64,000 nucleotides of DNA from Vibrio proteolyticus NBRC 13287 (GTDB taxonomy: Bacteria; Pseudomonadota; Gammaproteobacteria; Enterobacterales; Vibrionaceae): NCBI RefSeq assembly GCF_000467125.1, contig NZ_BATJ01000018.1, forward strand, positions 1 to 64,000, given 5' to 3'. Below, in pieces: positions 59,726 through 64,000 of this stretch; position 1 is the stretch's first letter; the number at the start of each line of letters is the position of its first letter. A program made the position numbers and the translations under genes. The notes beneath the pieces are model-generated. The model did no database searches and had not been told where the DNA came from. It saw nothing but the letters and a program-made list of their open reading frames with translations.

Positions 59726-61270
59726 TCACGTAGAAGGTTGTTCTACCGTTGCAGAGTCTTGCGCGTCTGCTTGCGGAGTTTTACCCGTTTTACGTGTGTA
59801 TTTTTCCTCCCAGTAAGTGGCACCTTTGATACCAAGTTGTACTGGGTTGAACAGGAAATCGGTGACACCGCGTTTCTGTTGCTCTTCGTAATCCAGCAGC
59901 GCTTTCAGGGCTGGTTTCGACATGAAGAAGATGATCAGAATACCGACAATGTTCAGCCAAGCCATCAGGCCAACACCCACATCACCCATCGCCCACGCCA
60001 GATTGGCGGTTTTTACCGTTCCGTAGAACACGGCACTGATAATGATGAGTTTCAGGACAAACATCATGCCATTTACTTTAAAGGTACGACGAATGTAAGC
60101 GATGTTGGTTTCTGCGATGTAGTAGTACGCCAGAATCGTGGTAAAGGCGAAGAAGAACAGCGCCACCGCGATGAACGGTTTGCCGACGCCTGGTAGGGCG
60201 GTTTCAATCGCCATCTGAGTGAAGACCGGGCCGTTAGCACTGATGTCGGCGGCAATGTTCTGCACCAGGAAGCTACCTTCTGGGCCAGCGACGTTGTAGG
60301 CACCTGTGATCAGAATCATGAACGCGGTGGCTGAACACACCAGCAGGGTATCGATGTAGATAGAGAACGACTGCACCAGACCTTGCTGCGCTGGGTGATC
60401 AACACTGGCGGCCGCGGCTGCGTGAGGCCCTGTACCCTGACCGGCTTCGTTGGAGTAAACACCACGTTTAACACCCCAGCCGATGGCTGCGCCGATACCG
60501 GCCATTGGTGTGAACGCATCACCGATGATCATGCCCACAATGCGTGGCACTTCACCGATGTTCAGCAGAATAATCACAAACGCTGTGACGATGTAGGCCA
60601 GCGCCATGAATGGCACGACAATCTGAGTGAAGTTAGCGATACGTTTTACACCACCGAAGATGATGAAGGCCAGGATGACGGAGACAACTGTACCGGTCAA
60701 AATTTTAGCAAAACTGAAGGTACCGATTGCAGTGTCAATCATTGGGCCAGAACCAAACGCCGCTTCTACTGCGTTACCGATACTGTTCGACTGAACACCC
60801 GGTAGCAGAACACCACAGGCAAAAATGGTCGCAATCGCGAAAACCCAAGCGTACCATTTCTGGCCCATGGCTTTTTCAATGTAGTAAGCCGGACCACCGC
60901 GGAACTCGCCTTCGTCTTCTTCTTTATAAATCTGTGCCAGCGTTGACTCTGCGTACGCGGTCGCCGCACCGAAGAAGGCCACGACCCACATCCAGAAAAC
61001 CGCGCCTGGACCACCGAAACCGATGGCAGCTGCAACGCCTGCGATGTTACCTGTACCAACACGACCGGATAGCGATACCGCCAGCGCCTGGAACGACGAG
61101 ATACCTTTAGTGGAACTTTTGCCCGAGAAGAGCAGACGCCACATTTCGAAAAAGTGACGGATTTGAACGAATCGCGTCATTATCGAATAAAACAAGCCGG
61201 CACCCAGACACAGATAGATCAGGGCAGGGCTCCAAATAATTCCATTCAGAAAATCAACAAAAGACTGCAT
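59726..61270 (-). CDS. Alanine/sodium:amino acid symporter (AGCS family)
   Basis: The protein has 514 residues and about eleven membrane helices. AGCS signatures are clear: VSLSGRVGTGNIAGVAAAIG near residue 65, FRGGPAYYIEKAMG, and the substrate loop SNEAGQGTGPHAAAAAS near 275. It takes up alanine or glycine with sodium or protons. The C-terminal tail is polar (KTPQADAQDSATVEQ). It is on the same strand as dadA, 324 bases downstream of it, with several inverted repeats between. The neighbourhood supports alanine as substrate. Confidence 0.94.
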   Translation of the reverse strand: MQSFVDFLNGIIWSPALIYLCLGAGLFYSIMTRFVQIRHFFEMWRLLFSGKSSTKGISSFQALAVSLSGRVGTGNIAGVAAAIGFGGPGAVFWMWVVAFFGAATAYAESTLAQIYKEEDEGEFRGGPAYYIEKAMGQKWYAWVFAIATIFACGVLLPGVQSNSIGNAVEAAFGSGPMIDTAIGTFSFAKILTGTVVSVILAFIIFGGVKRIANFTQIVVPFMALAYIVTAFVIILLNIGEVPRIVGMIIGDAFTPMAGIGAAIGWGVKRGVYSNEAGQGTGPHAAAAASVDHPAQQGLVQSFSIYIDTLLVCSATAFMILITGAYNVAGPEGSFLVQNIAADISANGPVFTQMAIETALPGVGKPFIAVALFFFAFTTILAYYYIAETNIAYIRRTFKVNGMMFVLKLIIISAVFYGTVKTANLAWAMGDVGVGLMAWLNIVGILIIFFMSKPALKALLDYEEQQKRGVTDFLFNPVQLGIKGATYWEEKYTRKTGKTPQADAQDSATVEQPST

Positions 61271-61594
61271 GAGTATTTTCCCTGTTTAAATTAAACGATG
61301 TTGTGGTTGTGATGTTGTGTTTATTTTATGAACGACATACTAATCTTTTTGTAACTCATTTGTTAACAGATTTGTCTGCAAATCTTTCATAGCGTGACGA
61401 TGGACACAAAATGCTAAATTTTTGTTAATTTGCAGATGTCTTAATTAGAAAACAACGATTAATGATGTTTTTCATAGTAATTTTTTATGCATATGAGTGA
61501 ATTAACCAGCACAAACTGTCCAGATAACTCATTAATTTTGTGCTGATTAAATTCAGATAGGTAGCATGATTAGCTAAAAAATGACCAATTCTAT
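61271..61594 (-). promoter_or_regulatory. Regulatory region between dadA and the symporter gene, with two inverted repeats
   Basis: No gene was seen in these 324 A/T-rich bases. AGATTTG-TCTG-CAAATCT (61368-61385) is a perfect inverted repeat about 100 bases upstream of the symporter start. A longer pair, AATTAACCAGCACAAA (61500-61515) and TTTGTGCTGATTAAAT (61537-61552), is complementary at 14 of 16 positions, with a 21-base loop. Neither has a terminator-like T run. They are candidate operators or RNA structures. Confidence 0.55.
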
Positions 61595-62854
61595 TCAAGA
61601 GGCGTAGCGGAACAGATCCAGATCGCAGAATCCGGGGCGGGACCCCTTGTCGCCGGTGATCACATCGGCCAGCAGATCAGCAGAGCCACATGCCATGGTC
61701 CAGCCCAGCGTGCCATGACCGGTATTGGTGTATAAGTTTTCAAGCGGTGTGCGGCCAATGATGGGTGTGCCATCCGGCGTCATCGGGCGGAATCCGCTCC
61801 AGAATTCTGCCTGACTGAGATCGCCGCCTTGTGGAAACAGATCCTGCACCACCATAGCGATGGTGTCTTTGCGTTTTTGAGGCAGAGAAGGATCAAATCC
61901 GGCTAATTCAGCGGTGCCTGCCACCCGAATACGATCATCAAAGCGGGTCATGGCCACTTTATAAGTCTCGTCCATCACGGTAGAGCGTGGTGCCAGATCT
62001 GGGTTCGTCAGTGGCAGCGTGAGTGAGTAGCCCTTGACCGGATAAACGGGGAGGCGGATGCCTAGCGGTCTCAGCAGCGGAGTCGAGTAACTGCCGAGAG
62101 CGACGACAAAGGCGTCGGCTTCTAGTGTGCCTTGCTTGGTGGCAACGGCCGTGATCCGGTTGTGCTCACGTTCCAGTGATTCAATTTGGGTGTCGAACAG
62201 AAATGTGACGCCATGCTGGCGCGCCAGCTCGGTAAGTTGCTGGCAGAACAGGTAACAGTCACCAGTTTCATCATCCGGCAGATAGAGACCGCCCGTGAGT
62301 TTTTCCTGTACAGGCGATAACCCTGGCTCCTGACGCAGACAACCGTCGACGTCCAGCAATTCATAGCGGGTGCCGGATTGCTCCAGCAAGCGTATGTCTT
62401 TTTCGATGGCTGCTAACTGTTTTTCAGTACGAAAGACTTGCAGAGTGCCTTGCTCACGCCCCTGAAATTCAAGTTGATGGGTATGCTTCAACTGAGTAAG
62501 GCAAGCGCGGCTGTGATTGGCGATGGCCAGCATGCGCGCCTTATTGATTTGATAACGATCAAGTTGGCAGTTGGCCAACATACGTGACATCCAGGTGAGC
62601 TTTTCAGCATTCATCCTGGGGGCAATTTTGAGTGGTGCGTGGCGCTGAAACAACCAGCGCATGGCTTTTTGCGGAATACCGGGGGCTGCCCAGGGAGAAG
62701 AGTAGCCATAAGAAATCTGCCCGGCGTTCGCAAAGCTGGTTTCTTCACCGCTGCGGGGCTGACGATCCACCACTGTCACCTGACAGCCTTTCTGACTCAG
62801 ATACCAGGCGGTTGTGACGCCAACGACGCCACTGCCTAAAACCACGACTTTCAT
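61595..62854 (-). CDS. dadA: D-amino acid dehydrogenase DadA-like
   Basis: The protein has 419 residues from the ATG at 62854 (ribosome site CGGAG); the frame extends two codons to a TTG. It is an FAD enzyme with the dinucleotide loop VVVLGSGVVGVTTAWYLSQK at the N terminus, and the family motifs NAGQISYGYSSPWAAPG, YPVKGYSLTLPL and FWSGFRPMTPDGTPIIG, with GTLGWTMACGSA near the end. It deaminates D-alanine and similar D-amino acids and feeds electrons to the respiratory chain from the inner face of the membrane. No dadX racemase gene is nearby. Confidence 0.93.
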   Translation of the reverse strand: MKVVVLGSGVVGVTTAWYLSQKGCQVTVVDRQPRSGEETSFANAGQISYGYSSPWAAPGIPQKAMRWLFQRHAPLKIAPRMNAEKLTWMSRMLANCQLDRYQINKARMLAIANHSRACLTQLKHTHQLEFQGREQGTLQVFRTEKQLAAIEKDIRLLEQSGTRYELLDVDGCLRQEPGLSPVQEKLTGGLYLPDDETGDCYLFCQQLTELARQHGVTFLFDTQIESLEREHNRITAVATKQGTLEADAFVVALGSYSTPLLRPLGIRLPVYPVKGYSLTLPLTNPDLAPRSTVMDETYKVAMTRFDDRIRVAGTAELAGFDPSLPQKRKDTIAMVVQDLFPQGGDLSQAEFWSGFRPMTPDGTPIIGRTPLENLYTNTGHGTLGWTMACGSADLLADVITGDKGSRPGFCDLDLFRYAS

Positions 62855-62868
62855 GGGCAATCTCCGAA

Positions 62869-62951
62869 ATTGTTAATTGGCGCAATCATGTGTGGTTTAC
62901 ACTTTAGTAACAATCGATAAAAATTAGCGGTAGTGTTTAAAATTTCTAAAC
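62869..62951. promoter_or_regulatory. LysR-type operator candidates between dadA and its regulator
   Basis: ATTG-N10-CAAT (62869-62886) and GTTTA-N7-TAAAC (62935-62951) are both T-N11-A-like palindromes, the shape of LysR sites. One lies just before dadA and the other 13 bases before the regulator start, fitting activation of one gene and autorepression of the other. Confidence 0.5.
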
Positions 62952-62963
62952 GCAGGATGGCAG

Positions 62964-63863
62964 GTGAAAGGAAGTTTAGCCAACGGACTGGCCACGTTTC
63001 AGGTTGTGGCCCGATACTCGACATTAACGCAGGCCGCTAAGGCGCTACACCTGACGACTGGAGCCGTCAGTCAACAACTGTTGCAACTTGAACTGCTGTT
63101 AGGGTTTAAGGTTTTTATACGCCATTCTCGTGGTATCCGCTTAACGGCGGAAGGTAAGCAGCTGGCCGCCGCCGTGACGCTGCACTACAGTGAGCTGGAG
63201 CGGGTGATTGACAAACTGCGTCAACCCGAGCAGGCATTTGCCGAAATCCGTTTAAAGCTCACGCCATCCTTCGCTTTCAAGTGGCTGGTGCCGCGTCTGG
63301 AAAGTTTCCATCGCCAGTTTCCACACATTCCGGTGCTAACCTTTGCGGAAGGCGCATTGGTTGACAGTGATAACCGTGATTACGACCTCGCCATTGACTA
63401 TGGCCCGTTTCCTTATCATCGAGCCGGATCGGAATTGCTGTTTGAAGAATACCTGCTGCCGGTTATGAGCCCGGCGTACGCTAAGCGACACCCTGAACTG
63501 GCCAGTTCTCACGCCGCCTGGCAAGCGGTGACCCTACTGCACGATGCCATGCCATGGCAAAGTGCACCTAGGGATTACGAATGGCTTTATTGGGCCAGTC
63601 TGCAGAGAATGGATATCGAAACCAACCGGGGGCACTTTTTCAATCGAACGGATATGGCGATGTCGGCAGCTGAAGCGGGGGTTGGGGTGGCAATGGCACG
63701 CACAGCTCTGATTGGTGATGAATTAGACACTGGACGCCTGGTTTCACCATTTCAACCGTTGGCGGCCAATGCCGGCTATTTCCTGTTGACGCGTGAAAGT
63801 AACGACAGCACTGAAACCTTCACCCAATGGTTGCGTGCTCTGTGTCAGCAGCGCGGCCAGTAA
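62964..63863 (+). CDS. LysR family transcriptional regulator of the dadA locus (GcvA-like)
   Basis: The protein has 299 residues from the GTG at 62964 (CAGGATGGCAG upstream). Winged helix: LATFQVVARYSTLTQAAKAL then TTGAVSQQLLQLELLLGFKV and FIRHSRGIRLTAEGKQL. The effector domain starts near residue 92 (IRLKLTPSFAFKWLVPRLES) with the GcvA-type FAEGALVDSDNRDYDLAIDY and ending FQPLAANAGYFLL. It is divergent from dadA with a 109-base shared region, so it probably senses an amino acid and controls dadA. Confidence 0.9.
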   Translation: MKGSLANGLATFQVVARYSTLTQAAKALHLTTGAVSQQLLQLELLLGFKVFIRHSRGIRLTAEGKQLAAAVTLHYSELERVIDKLRQPEQAFAEIRLKLTPSFAFKWLVPRLESFHRQFPHIPVLTFAEGALVDSDNRDYDLAIDYGPFPYHRAGSELLFEEYLLPVMSPAYAKRHPELASSHAAWQAVTLLHDAMPWQSAPRDYEWLYWASLQRMDIETNRGHFFNRTDMAMSAAEAGVGVAMARTALIGDELDTGRLVSPFQPLAANAGYFLLTRESNDSTETFTQWLRALCQQRGQ

Positions 63864-63942
63864 GTTTTAAGCCGAATTACAGCAACAAAGCCTTTATATT
63901 CGTAGGGCCTTGCTTGCATTGTTGTTGTCATAATGTGATCTA

Positions 63943-64000
63943 ATGCACAGCATGACAGTTAAAAACCTGTCGAGTTGGATCTGGCGACGCTGGGTAGGCA
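63943..64000 (+). CDS. Start of a gene cut by the window edge
   Basis: An open frame begins with ATG at 63943 or in frame at 63952 and runs off the end. The visible residues, MTVKNLSSWIWRRWVG, are basic and tryptophan-rich, like the cytoplasmic lead into a membrane helix. No ribosome site is clear. The function cannot be judged from these residues. Confidence 0.4.
   Translation, partial: MHSMTVKNLSSWIWRRWVG

Overview
The window is chromosomal DNA of a gammaproteobacterium, almost certainly a Vibrio. The phoB-phoR-pstS / ppx-ppk / pstCAB-phoU arrangement, a YebG-type SOS protein, recCBD next to argA and mltA, the rlmN-rodZ-ispG-hisS-yfgM-bamB-der run and the guaBA operon all read as Vibrio-like proteins. 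A member of the V. fluvialis/V. furnissii group is my guess from overall protein likeness and roughly 50% GC; this was not computed. No insertion sequence, prophage, integron or CRISPR array was seen.

Layout. (1) 1-5.0 kb: tRNA-Trp, a DUF1904 protein, the murein endopeptidase MepA, an unrecognised small protein, a ferredoxin plus the tRNA hydroxylase TrhP, and RdgC. (2) 5.0-18.9 kb: the phosphate/polyphosphate block. It holds the PhoB/PhoR two-component system, a PstS-type binding protein, exopolyphosphatase and polyphosphate kinase 1 on the opposite strand, the Pst importer with unusually large permeases, PhoU, polyphosphate kinase 2, and CutC. Near-consensus Pho boxes sit in front of phoB and pstC. 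(3) 19-21.4 kb: YebG under a LexA box, and a LysR regulator divergent from a TDT-family transporter. (4) 21.5-31 kb: RecC, RecB and RecD. (5) 31-37.3 kb: ArgA behind tandem ARG boxes, a DUF2850 protein, the lytic transglycosylase MltA behind a hairpin that hides its ribosome site, TcdA, CsdE and RlmN. (6) 37.6-50.8 kb: RodZ, IspG, HisS, YfgM, BamB, Der, an AlaX-like editing protein, a zinc-ribbon protein, XseA, GuaB and GuaA, with one PurR-like operator over the guaB promoter and a second between guaB and guaA. (7) 50.9-64 kb: a more accessory part. It has a LysR/MFS pair, an ECF42-type sigma factor with DUF1428, two-domain VOC, DGPF/YciI and SRPBCC genes, a secreted GH19 chitinase, an acetate transporter, an alanine:cation symporter, a D-amino acid dehydrogenase with a divergent LysR regulator, and the start of a further gene at the right edge.

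How the genes work together. The phosphate block couples sensing, uptake and polyphosphate making and breaking. The housekeeping blocks cover recombination and repair, tRNA modification, outer-membrane assembly and GMP synthesis. The right-hand part suggests growth on chitin breakdown products, acetate and alanine. The least explored system is the ECF42 cluster: a sigma factor carrying its own C-terminal helical-repeat extension, and downstream a matching promoter candidate (TGTCGA, 17 bases, CGAC) in front of four small-molecule-fold genes whose substrate is unknown.
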